A DNA stretch of 64,000 nucleotides from the NCBI RefSeq assembly GCF_030272615.1, contig NC_081409.1, positions 911,860,340 to 911,924,339 on the forward strand, given 5' to 3'. Position 1 is the stretch's first letter. The number at the start of each line of letters is the position of its first letter. Positions 45,623 to 56,665 of this stretch are shown here, piece by piece. The notes under the pieces were generated by a model that did not search any database, had not been told where the DNA came from, and worked only from the letters and a program-made list of their open reading frames with translations. The translations under genes were made by a program, and so were the position numbers. This DNA is from Cryptomeria japonica. Lineage: Eukaryota > Streptophyta > Pinopsida > Cupressales > Cupressaceae.

Positions 45623-48285
45623 ATGTTCAGGATAAGGGAAAGGAACTTGCAGTACCTCAGCACCTCCATAGGGATGTGGGGCGCTCGACAGTGTTATGCG
45701 TTGATGACATCGCACTTAGCGCAAACTCTATGCAATTTGTACAAAAGAATATTAGAAAAATTAGGCAAGAGATTCTTGATTTGGCAAGCATAAGTCCTCA
45801 GACTGATGAGATAACAAAGAGGATGCAACTATTGTTGACGACAATGGAAAACTTGCAAATAAGCAGTAATGAAAGCTTTAATCATAACAAAAGTTCAATA
45901 ATGGTTTATATTTTTATCTCTTTTATGTCATTAACTAAAATATGTATGTGTTGTTTTTACAGAAATTTATAGGGCCTCATCATCCTAGTGGCGATGATCA
46001 TGGTATTGCGAGTAGTTCAGGTGATGACCATGTTCTATATATTAAAACCACTCCTTTGGACTTGTGAACTTGCTTTTTTAATGTTTTACATATTTAATGT
46101 ATTACTCTTCAGGTGCTGACATGGGTCCGAGGTCAAGCCCAACTATATTGTCGACTACAATGTCGGCAACACGTAGCATGCAGACATCGTCTGTTGCACC
46201 GGCTCGTGTTGACCTGCCCACTGGTGGTAGATCCCTCTTTTTCTCTCTCTTTCGTTATGTGTTTATTGCCCTTGAAGTGTTCTTTCTTGGAGGCATTTCA
46301 TAGTGGATTCATTTACTGTGGCAGGAGATGCACATGAGGATGCGCCAGAGGCGAGTACTGCTGATAACATACCATCATTTCCTGGATCTTCCCGTATTGC
46401 TAGTATGAGAACGTTGCAGGCCACATTGGTGGTGAGCGATGAAGAATTGATTCCCTTGAAGATACATAAGGTTCCAAGTACTTTAAAAATATTATTATAT
46501 ATAGTCTAATTGTAATTTACTTACTGGTCACTCATTTTGGACTAATGATCCCATGTTTTTTTTGCAGGAAATGATATTTTTTATAAAAAATTTAATGACA
46601 TTTCATTGCAGATATTTGGGCCCACCATACGTAAAAGGTGGAACATCATACGTGAACTAACCCTTATCCACTATTTTGATTTCATATCATTGCTAGAATA
46701 GTTTTCCTTTTATCCATTTCTTGAACTATATCAAAGGTAGCTTCAGTTTCTTTCTAAATCTAACAGGTTTGTTTTTGCTTTAAAGGTGGAATGACCAAGA
46801 AAAAAAAGTTAAAAGATGAACTCACAAACCGTATGGTAGGGTTGTTTGGAAATGACACATTTGACAAGACTAAGCTCTTGGAAAAAGATGGCACATATCT
46901 GAAGTATGTGAGGGACCAATACAGGACACATTTAGAGAAGAACGTAAAGTATGAGCGTCCCCCCATGATTCCAGAGAGGGAGTGGAAGGACCTGATTTTG
47001 GATGCAAAGGAGAGAATTGAAAGGAAAAAAGGAAATACACCACCAGACGCCAGAAGAAGGTATGTGATACTATTAAGAATGTGAATATGTACTAATTATT
47101 CATTATATTTATATAATCTAACATATTTCAAACTTTTCATAGATTGAGTGACACGTCAAAGGCAACCAAGGCAAGACAAGAAAAGCATGGGCAACACAAA
47201 CTCGACTCTGGTGGTTATATGAAACTTGCCGCACGAATTGTAAGAATCGGTAAATTAAGTATCACATCAAAATATTTATAAATTGTAAACAATTTTTTTT
47301 TTTATCAAACAATACAAGCAAAATTCACAATACTAAGCAAAAATGCAGGGCTTTGAATTCAATAGAGCGCCCACGGAAGATGACAAGAGAATTGGCTACC
47401 AGCAAGGCTATATAGTCATGGCTGAACGGCTACGAGAATTGAGTGGGCAAACACGAGATTCTGATGCATCTGTCACAAGGGTAATTAAGCTAAATGAAAA
47501 TTATTTCAAATTGAATACTTAGCCAATAATCTATTTGATGTTAAGTTTCAACATAAAGGGACTATATTTTTTTTAAATAAGCAAGCAATGATAACACTAC
47601 GCGTGACATTGCAATGCAGCATGATAATCGTGGAACAAAACCTGTACATGAAGGTCCGAATGTGCATCCTAGTAGTGGAGGTATTCATTTGCTATTAAAA
47701 TTTTTTTATGTAATTATTAATACAATTAAACATCTTAAATTGAAAATTAGTGTAGTAATTAATGTAACCTTTATTGTTAATATTTTAGAGCATGTAGTCG
47801 GTGGTGACCAAGTGGAGCATGATCCGGGTAGACAACATCAGGAACGTGATGTTCCCCAATCAGGTAAAGAGGACCACTATTATTCCTTTAAACAAATTTA
47901 ATTGCAATTGGTGTATTGATTAATGTAATGTTTCGTATTTCAACTCCAGAGGATCTAGAGGGTGCTCAGCATGTCGAGGTTGAGGCTAGACAAAATGATG
48001 TGGAAGATGATGTGGCCCCATCGGGTAAAGAGTGTAACGGTTGTGTTCTTTAAATTAATGAAATACTTGTAACAATAATAAAAAAATGTTTTGAATTTAA
48101 CCCAATTCTTTGTTATTGCAGAGGACCCCCCTTTGGTTCAGCATCCTCGTCCTTTGTATAGGACTAGGCATACATCAAGAGCACGAGAAGAGGACATAAC
48201 ATCTGCAGATGGGGGAAATGATGAAGAAACCGATGTTCCACTTAGTCTTTTCATAGCTTCAAAGAAAAAACAAAGAAAGAAATGA
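45623..48285 (+). CDS. TNPA / Ptta En-Spm type second protein of the CACTA element
   Basis: At least nine short exons can be read, most with consensus borders: 45623-45869, 45963-46020, 46113-46226, 46325-about 46470, a block ending 47059, 47143-47239, 47349-47480, two small ones near 47792-47862 and 47950-48024, and 48121-48285. The central part (LTNRMVGLFGNDTF, KYVRDQYRTHLEK, PMIPEREWKDLI, KARQEKHGQHKLDSGGYMKLAARI, GYIVMAERL) resembles the Transposase_24/Ptta family of En/Spm second proteins. The front part has Ser/Pro-rich small exons and a coiled-coil-like stretch (NIRKIRQEILDLASISPQTDE). The last exon ends in a basic tail KKKQRKK. Exon joins are my reading and not all are certain. TNPA-type proteins bind subterminal repeats. 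Confidence 0.65.
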
Positions 48286-51200
48286 TTGTAATCTACCTTA
48301 TTTGATAATGACTGATTTTTATGTGTAATGAATGTAATTATGTGCTAATGAATGTTCATGAATGATATGTGTTGATGATTATTGATGAATGTTGCGTTTT
48401 AATGAAAGTTAATGAAATTTATGTGTTAATGAACGTTATGTGATAATGAATGAATGTTATATTTTAATAATGGATGAAAGAATGAATGAATGTTAGATGT
48501 TAACGGGGAATTTAGAGTGATGTTTGGGGGGGGGGGGGGGGGGGAGGGGCCAAATGAGCTTCCACCTTCACGTGGTTGGCCCTATTAAGTAGAGAATATT
48601 AAACTATTCTCAAAACAAAGCGAAGCTCAATTATAAGATGTGAAATGTTTGAAAGGTGAGAGTCCACAAACAGATGTGAAATGTTTAAGTAGGCCTCCCA
48701 ATGAAGTGGATCTCATAGACACAAAGAATCCTATATAGAGAATCATTGAGAGCCCTTGAAGAAGCAAATTTGAACTTCAATGAAGCAATACATGATGGAG
48801 GAATATCTTGCAAGAGGAAATCAAAGTCATTATGGTGTCATCTAGATCTGAAATGTGGTCTACTTTTCAAAAAAGTAAAGATGCTTGATATGAATGTGTC
48901 CTAGTGGGGTGAATCTAGAAGACATATAATCCTATTGCAAAGAATCATGGAAAGTTCTAGAAGAAGCAACTTTTAATTCTGAAGTAGCAATGTGTACAAG
49001 AGATGTTCTCATTTGTAGATGGAATATCAAGAGGAGGATCACTAGTCCATGGACCATGTCATTGTTGTTAAATACCTATGCTTTTGTTCATAGTCACTTG
49101 GTGTAGGAATGAATTCAATGAGATAGGGTAGGAGATCCTACATAATGTAATTGTGGTTTCCCCATCAACCTCTACCATTGTGATTAAAGGGGTCTCAATC
49201 ATAGAAGGGTGGATAAGGTAGCATGGATAGGGAGGGCAGGTACAAGTTTACCCACTAAGCACACCACCTCATATGGATGGCAGACTACCACATGGGGCCA
49301 AGAGGGATGGTATATCCGCTCTTGGGCTTAGCATGTGGACAGCTTTGGGTGCCCTATCATGTTTCTCATCCAAGCCCTATTATGGTTTAACTCCAATTAT
49401 GCATTATAGATATTGTGTAGTTCACATAAAATTGAAATAATTATGAATATATGCTATCTAAACCTAGTTCAAATGGTTGCTCTATGAATTATACTTTCAA
49501 TACTTGTCTAACATGATTGCAGGTTTCAAAAATTATTCTAATACCCTGATGGTATTGTTTCTTCATTGGGACTACTCACATGCATTTGAGGACTGCTAAA
49601 CTATCATATTCACATAATATTGTCTCAATAATAAAAAGAGAACCCTAGGTCATCTTTACCATTATATGCTTTTGATCTTTCAACTCTGCGACTACAAATA
49701 AGATTTTAGTGGGATTCTAGGACTTCTCCTATGTTTTGATTTTTGCTTTCTCCATTGGGGCTATATTGTTCTAGGGTCTTAAACTAAGACAGTGATTGTC
49801 TCCTGTAGCTTCATCCCTAGTTGTCATTTGTATAATTTGATGCCAATAAGGACTGATATGTTGCTCCTTTCAGTGAAGCGTCATAGTTCTTTGGACTGCT
49901 CATACCATATTCTAAAATTTTATGAAAACCCTACAATGAATGACTTCTTGACTATCATCGTTGTTTGTATCTTACCATTGTGGATTTGAGTCTTGATTTG
50001 ACTATATGGCTTCTCTCAATAGAAAACTGTTTAAGGCATTTGTAACTTCTAATCCATGACTTCTCATCAAGCTTTGGCACATTGAGATTGGAACAGGGAT
50101 CCTATACACCATCACTAGAGGTTATCAACAAGAGAAGATTCACCTATTGATCCTTTGAACTGATAATTCTTGATTGCCTTTTTGACTCATCGTGCTTTGT
50201 AATGGTGATTATCTTATTTATGGCTTGATGGATATTGATCTCTCTCTCACAAGTGTTTCAACTAATCTTTGATGAATACAAACCCTTCTCTTTTGTTGAG
50301 TGCACATATCATGAATGCATTTATTTTTCTTAACTATCCATAATGACATTTTCAAATATCTGAGACTACACTTAGGCCTGTTATCTCTTGATTCTTCATT
50401 GGACTGTGGTTTCTTTGATAGTTCTTTGTAGCTTTATCTTTGAATGGTCACTATCTTATTTGTAGCTTTGTATTTCCTTTATGGTGGCAGACCTCATGCA
50501 ATGTTTTCACCTTTTAAACCAACACTAAACCTTTAAACAACCATCTGCATAGACAGTTTGATATCAAATTATGATACAACATTAATCATTTCACCGCTGT
50601 TATCAATTATATTTTTTCATGCTCAGTGTACATGCCTTCATTATGCTTGAGTTGATGACTGCTGCAACTTTATTACTGTCAAATCTGCTTCATGATGTCT
50701 TTTATGCATATGACATAATGTTAACCTATTTATCAGTGCTATAGACTTTTCACTTTGTGTCATGGCATCCTTTTATCTTTCATCAAGATCTAGGGGTGAA
50801 TAAAATAATTATGACACTAAATACCTATGACCTTGCACTATGAACTACCCTTGCACATCTTCTAGAACTTCATGGGCTATGGAAATACTGTGATTTTGAC
50901 CTTTCACAGCCTTTTGATTCTTTTTTGGGCTACTAGATGGTTGTCTTTGATCTGACTGTAGACCTTGGTGCTTCATATTTATTGTTCTCTCTTGAAAAGA
51001 CTTAGATTAGGACCTCTATTCATGCTTTGACAGTGATACTTGACACTGTCATCTCCATATCATGGCCACTGTCATTCATCAAATCTCATATATTGTTGCT
51101 CTCAGTGTTATACCTATCAGTTATCCATGTTGAAGACTCTCACACACCTTCTAACACTATCTTAGACTTGGCTTTTGCTATTTAATACAACATAAGACTG

Positions 51201-52239
51201 TAATGAGGCTGCTATTGTCATTGATTTGACAATTTCTAATGTCTGGTAGATGTCTTTGATGCTCTCAAATTGTTCTTGAAGCTTATATGGCTTGGTTTTG
51301 ATCCTTATAAGCTTTTAGACTGATTTAGGCACTATGATCTCACTGCAAATTTATCATTTATTGGTTGTTCTTTTGTTGATAGTGACATTTATCACTACTT
51401 TCATCTGAGGCAATCACTTCTTGACAATCAAAAGGTTGCCCATCAATTAGTTTTCATTGTCTTTAGCTTCTTGAGACCTCTTATTTATTGATAGAGAAAC
51501 ACAATATATTCTTCAATAATCAATCAAACCTACTCAATGTAACCCTATAACTTGTAATTTTTTGTTGTGATTGTCTTTGTGTTTTGTGTTTTAAACCATA
51601 AAAAAACTCTTATCATTGTCTTTTTAATTCAAAACCCTTCTTCATTACAAGCTCTAAGTAATCTATTCCTTGCTATACTTATGATTATCTATAAATGCTA
51701 TTCAAGAATTGGGGAAAACCTAGACACTATTATCAATGTCTAAACCTTCTAACAGACTACTCTACTAGTCCTTACTGTCATTGTTATTTTGGTGGAGGCT
51801 GGACTATACTTCATTTGAAACAAACAAACCATCCATACAAATCATGTTTTCTAAAAAATGTGAAATCCTAGACTAGAGTAAAGAAGATAGCTAGCCCAGA
51901 CATGAAATGCTTTGAATGTTCCAGACACATAGCTACTCTTTGTTAGAATTTCCCTTCTAATTTTGCAACATGTCATGGTTCTCCTTCTACGTGGCTGTCA
52001 TACTGCACCTTCGACTAGAGCTTACCAAACTGAATACTAGGGTTTTCTCCCATCAAAAGTGGAGTCCTCTACCAATGAACTCGAGATCCTCATCTTTACC
52101 ACAGGTTTATCTTGAATTTTGATTGACCTTAGTTAGAATGGGCATTGAATAGTCTAAGAAAATTACCTCCAAAATGTTAAACTCAAACTTCAACTATGAA
52201 TTATAAGGCCATGCAAGTTTTTATTTCTCTTTTGATGAG
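48286..52239. other. CACTA 3' region, unassigned; includes a G19 run
   Basis: Just behind the last exon is a stretch of diverged (T/A)ATGAATGTTA-type repeats (48330-48510), then 19 consecutive G at 48526-48544. The rest has no coding content or RNA gene that I can recognise. Confidence 0.6.
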
Positions 52240-52390
52240 AGAGGGTGAGAGGAAGAGATAATGACCTGGAGAGGGTAGAGAAAGAGAAGTAGAGAGGGAG
52301 AGAAGAAGAGAGGGATGGAGAAAGAGACCTAGAGAGGGGAGAGAGAAGAGAGATGGTAGAGAGGGATAGAGAAGAGAGATAGTAGAAAAA
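52240..52390. repeat. GA-rich polypurine stretch
   Basis: Imperfect (GAGAGAGGGA)n on the plus strand, about 150 bp almost free of pyrimidines, next to the right subterminal repeats. Confidence 0.8.
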
Positions 52391-52414
52391 TCTTTTTCTA
52401 TATTTTTTTTTTTT

Positions 52415-52786
52415 CCAAAAAATCGGCCTACCGTCGGAATTCCAACATCAAAGGGTAAAAATTCCGACAAAGGAGTGTCGTTGGATGCACAGCATCCTCG
52501 TCGGAACTCTCATGGGGTCGTCGTAATTCCGACATAGGAGTGTCATCGGATGCACAGCATCCTCGTCGGAATTTTTACCCTTTGATGTCGGAATTCCAAT
52601 GGAAGGCCGAGATCGCGACGGTATTCTTTCTGGGTATGACCATCCATGGCGGCTGTCGGAAAGGTTAGAGAGGATGTCGGAATTGTGACGACCACAAGGA
52701 TAGTCGGAACTTCCGACAAAAAGTTTTCGACGGCCATTTTTGTTAGTAGTGCAACAAAATTGCGTTGGAATGACAACGATTTACCG
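52415..52786. repeat. right subterminal repeats of the CACTA element
   Basis: Many GTCGGAATTCC, TTCCGAC and CGTCGGAA copies occur in both orientations, including a doubled unit GGAGTGTC(G/A)T(T/C)GGATGCACAGCATCCTCGTCGGAA and the palindrome GGATGCACAGCATCC. Such repeats are binding sites for TNPA-type proteins in En/Spm. The left end has only about four copies. Confidence 0.85.
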
Positions 52787-52814
52787 TCAAAATTTTGACC
52801 CGAATGTACTAGTG
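52785..52814 (-). repeat. right terminal inverted repeat of the CACTA element
   Basis: On the minus strand it reads CACTAGTACATTCGGGTCAA, continuing to TTTTGACGG. TTG follows on the plus strand. A second CACTACTAAC motif on the minus strand near 52751 is internal. Confidence 0.93.
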
Positions 52815-52849
52815 TTGGATTCAACATAAAAGCTTCACATTTAGATCTA

Positions 52850-53180
52850 TTGAGACATGGACTAGCCAGGACTCAAACCTAGGACCTAACATATGCTACT
52901 GGAGTGCTCTACCATTGAACTACTGGCCCCTCTTGGATCAGTCCATCGTTGGTCCAGGTGTGGCTTATTTCCAACACCAACACCCCCCCTTAAGCCACAC
53001 CTTTCGTGTGCTTGGTGCTCCTAGCTTGGATCTAGCTTTGATACCATGTTGAGACATGGACCAGCTAGGACTCGAACCTAGGACATTCCATACATTGTTG
53101 GAGTGCTCTACCACTGAGCTACTGGCCCCTCTTGGACCAATCCATTGTTGGTCTGGGTGTGGCTTATTTCCAACACCAAC
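52850..53180 (-). repeat. two tandem tRNA-derived SINE-like units
   Basis: Two 132-bp units (52850-52981 and 53049-53180) are separated by 67 bp. On the minus strand the second contains TAGCTCAGTGGTAGAGCA (D-arm, A box; stem GCTC/GAGC) and CTAGGTTCGAGTCCTAG (T-arm, B box GGTTCGAGTCC; perfect 5-bp stem). The first has the same parts with changes. The acceptor stem does not pair, so this is not a working tRNA gene. The units and linker share GTGTGGCTTA and a GGGGGGGTGTTGG stretch. Confidence 0.7.
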
Positions 53181-56100
53181 AAGATCCTATATCAAACCTA
53201 GCAAGAAAGTGCCCTTATTAGTATAAATTCTCGTCACATTTGAAAAAGGCTTATGTTATTAATGTGATGTTTAAACAATCCATAAGCTAATCCACCTATT
53301 CTAGAGTAGCACGTAACAAGATCTTGCTTAGTCACATTTTTTAGGTGGGCATCTATGGAGAGCATGCAATAGCCTTGAGCAACACCATCTAATGAATACA
53401 TGCTACATATTAACTAGCTAAAGGATGCTTGGTAAAGACACTTTGGCACAATTTTGCCTCATTGCAATTTAAAAACTAGGCCCGCTATATGAACTTACAA
53501 CTCATGGACACCAATGGGATGATTGGTGGGGTTACCTTTTCATTCGATATTGGGGCCCACTTCAAATGAGAGCGACATTTGTCACCCTTTCGTGAGTTCA
53601 CGAATTTGAGATTTTCTAACAAAATTACAATAGACTAAGGGAACACAACACATGGAACACTATGAACAAGCATGGCATCATTGTACACTAGGGGAAGAGC
53701 ACCAACTACTACCCATGTTCCAATAACCTTTCACTCCTTACACACTCAACCCCAATGACTAACTATAAAGAAACCTAACAAAAAACAAAATTCAAAAAAC
53801 TAAGCTCATTAATAAATTTCACCTATATCAATAGCCACCCATTTTTTAGCAATTTTGGACCATAAATGACCATTTGTGCACCATTATTGGCACCCATAGC
53901 GCACAACTACTAGGGCATGTGTGTGTAAGTATTAGCAAATTTAAGTGCACGATTGTTGAAGCATCTTTAAGTAGGTATCGGATGACACTCTGAAATGTGT
54001 ATTTTTTTACCCTTGTGCGCATAATGAATCCCACAACGTGCATTGTTACTACCCAGAAGTCGCATGTGGAGACAACAAATTTTTTTTGTCAAAATCCAAT
54101 GTACTGTTTAAAATCTTTGGATGTGTGAAGTTAGCTATAACGGCTATTGGTACGCTTCCCTAACATGAAGAGAAGTCAACGCACACAAGGCCCACTAGTA
54201 AACAAGCTACATGGTGCAATTTCACAGCATCATGACTTTATGGTGTGACTGCTTAAAGGAACCCACCATATGAAGACCTTGAGCAATAAAAAAATGACAA
54301 CTAACAACTACTCAACATTACGTAGAGACCATAACAAAACACTTTGAGGCAAAATAAAATAAATCCATGCAACTCGAAATAGGAAAGGCCTTAGGAAAGA
54401 GGGGTTGATAACATGACATAAGACATAAATTTGTAACTTCAGTTAATGGCAACCATGAGCAATAGGTGGACCTCATAACAAAACAAAAGTAACAAAGCCA
54501 ATAAGGTTTAGGTTTTAAGCCAAAGCAAATGAATAAAACCATTTTAAAAAAACTAGACAAAAACCCTAAAATCTTAGAAAGGCACTACCAATATTGACCC
54601 TAAAACAATATATTCTCATTCCAAGCTTATGATTTCTATATTGCAAAATAAGGCATGATTTCTATATTGCAAAAGAAGGCACAACATATTGAAGAATGTT
54701 CATATTGTGTCATATACTAGATGTCTCAATTTTGCAAGTATTATTTTCCACGTTTAGTTGATTGCTAGTGAATAACACAAATATTGGTTCCGAAACACAA
54801 TTTGCAGATATTATATATTTTCTTGGCTTTTGCTAATTGCTAATTTATCAAAAAGTGTAAGTTGCAATATACAAAGTTTTGCAGCCAACATATGTTAAAT
54901 ACATCGAGTTCCAAAACACTGTCCAAATTAAAAAGAAAAAAGGAAAAAGAAAAAAGAAAAAAAAAAAAGAAAAAAGAAAAAAAAATTAACCATCCCATAA
55001 ATAAAACAGTCAAAATTAAAAAGAAAAAAGAAAAAAAAAACTAACCATCCCATAAATAAATAAATAAATTAATAAGAAAAAGAAGAACATTGAATAAAAA
55101 GACAATGCACCTAAACAAGATCTTCCAAAACACTTATTTTGCTACCCACCCAACTTGCACCTATAAAATTCTCTTCAAAAATCACTGCAATTTAATGAAA
55201 AACACTTGCAATTCTTTCACCTATAATTCTCTTCAAAAATCACTGCAATTATCCTTCAAATATTTATGATTTTCTTCAGAGGTAATTCACTTTGAAAACA
55301 CTTACAAAATCTTGTTGGGCTCTTCTACTCGCATTTAAGCTTTGCTGCAAAGCCATGATCATGTTGCCGCCATTCATTAACACAAGGAAATAAGTGGCGA
55401 GCTATAGACACGGTATAGGAACCTACGACAAAGGCCACAAAAGCAAAACATGCAAAATAACATGCAATAACATTTGCTGAATTGTTGTTTTTTATATCTG
55501 TCACCACTCATCCTTTTAAAAAAAAATTATTCATAAAGCAAATAAGAGGGGAGATTTCTTGATTACCACGACACATTTGGCAAATTGCTGACTTTCTTGA
55601 AAACTCACAGGACGCTGTTAATTGTAACTTGGAAAATCCAAAGAAACAGTTGATTGTATGATCTTAAGCATTGATATACCCCTGCACGTGATAGATTTAA
55701 AAACGTGTAAAATAGATATCTTCCGCATGCACATTGGTACATTTACCCACATGAACTTAGCCTTCACCTGTGTTGGGTGCCATTTACCCACAATTTGAGT
55801 GCATTTTATGCTACTAGTATTTAAACACTTTTTACCCCGATTTTGAGACTAAGTTACAGAACTATATGACCATTTGATAAAATGGTGGAGTGTGGCCTGC
55901 AAAAGCTTGGAGTCGCCAATGATTTTCATATAGTTCAAGAAAATATTATATTCTACAAACTACAACATATTAAACCGAATTGCTTCAATATTCACTCATT
56001 TGGAAATAAAAACTAGATGATCCCAAAACACGAGAGATCATTTGAGTTGGTGATCATAACAAAACATCCAATTCCTTGAGCCTATACATATAGTGTTTGG

Positions 56101-56665
56101 GCCTTTAATTTGTTAATATTTCTCTTCTTATCAAATAGCTTGAAGTATATTTGCCAACAAACTATATGGCAATCATCCATGGCAAAAGAGGATTCATGTC
56201 AACTACAAAATTTCTGCAATGCATTCCATGTTTACAAACAATAAACATAGAGTTCCTATTAACGTATGTCCTTCATTCAACCAGAAATTATTCAGGTTAA
56301 AATGGACACACCAAAATTCATACAGCTAACCATCAAGATAATTATAACATTATTTTATAGCGAAGATCCTCTGCCTCGAGGTCTCAGAGGGATATAGTAA
56401 TATAACAAACAATTACAAGCCTCAAAAACTAACTCATGAATCATACACAAACCATCTTGATTAAACATTCCTATGCTCTCAACTTTTCCCAGCAAACATA
56501 TTCCCTAGAAAGAAAACAAGTTGCAAATACTCACTAAACACCCACACCACACCTGTGAGAAAAAAAATACACTTAATAGTCACAGGCTATTGTACACACT
56601 TCCTTACAAAATTAAAAAATAATGAAAAAATTACACAAATACAGCCAAAAGAAAGGCTCTGCTGG
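53181..56665. other. intergenic DNA downstream of WLIM1-like gene
   Basis: No gene was recognised. It contains an A-rich (AAAAAG)n stretch at 54920-55080 and a short duplicated ATTCTCTTCAAAAATCACTGCAATT pair near 55168 and 55229. The last few hundred bases should hold the 3' UTR of the gene to the right. Confidence 0.6.

Larger units (their letters stand above)
34645..52814 (+). mobile_element. complete 18.2-kb CACTA (En/Spm, CMC) transposon with a SET-domain gene
   Basis: The left end reads CACTAATACATTTGGGGTCA and the right end, reverse-complemented, reads CACTAGTACATTCGGGTCAA; both continue to GACGG. A 3-bp target duplication TTG flanks it (34642-34644 and 52815-52817). Subterminal GTCGGAATTCCGAC-type repeats occur inside both ends. 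The interior encodes a tnp2-type transposase, a SET-domain protein and a TNPA/Ptta-like protein in that order, all rightwards. A solo gypsy LTR has inserted in one transposase intron. The transposase carries stops and a frameshift, so this copy needs help from another. Confidence 0.93.

Noticed and set aside
52850-53180. Functional tRNA genes
   Set aside because: D-arm and T-arm are present but the acceptor stem does not pair, and the two copies belong to a longer repeated unit.
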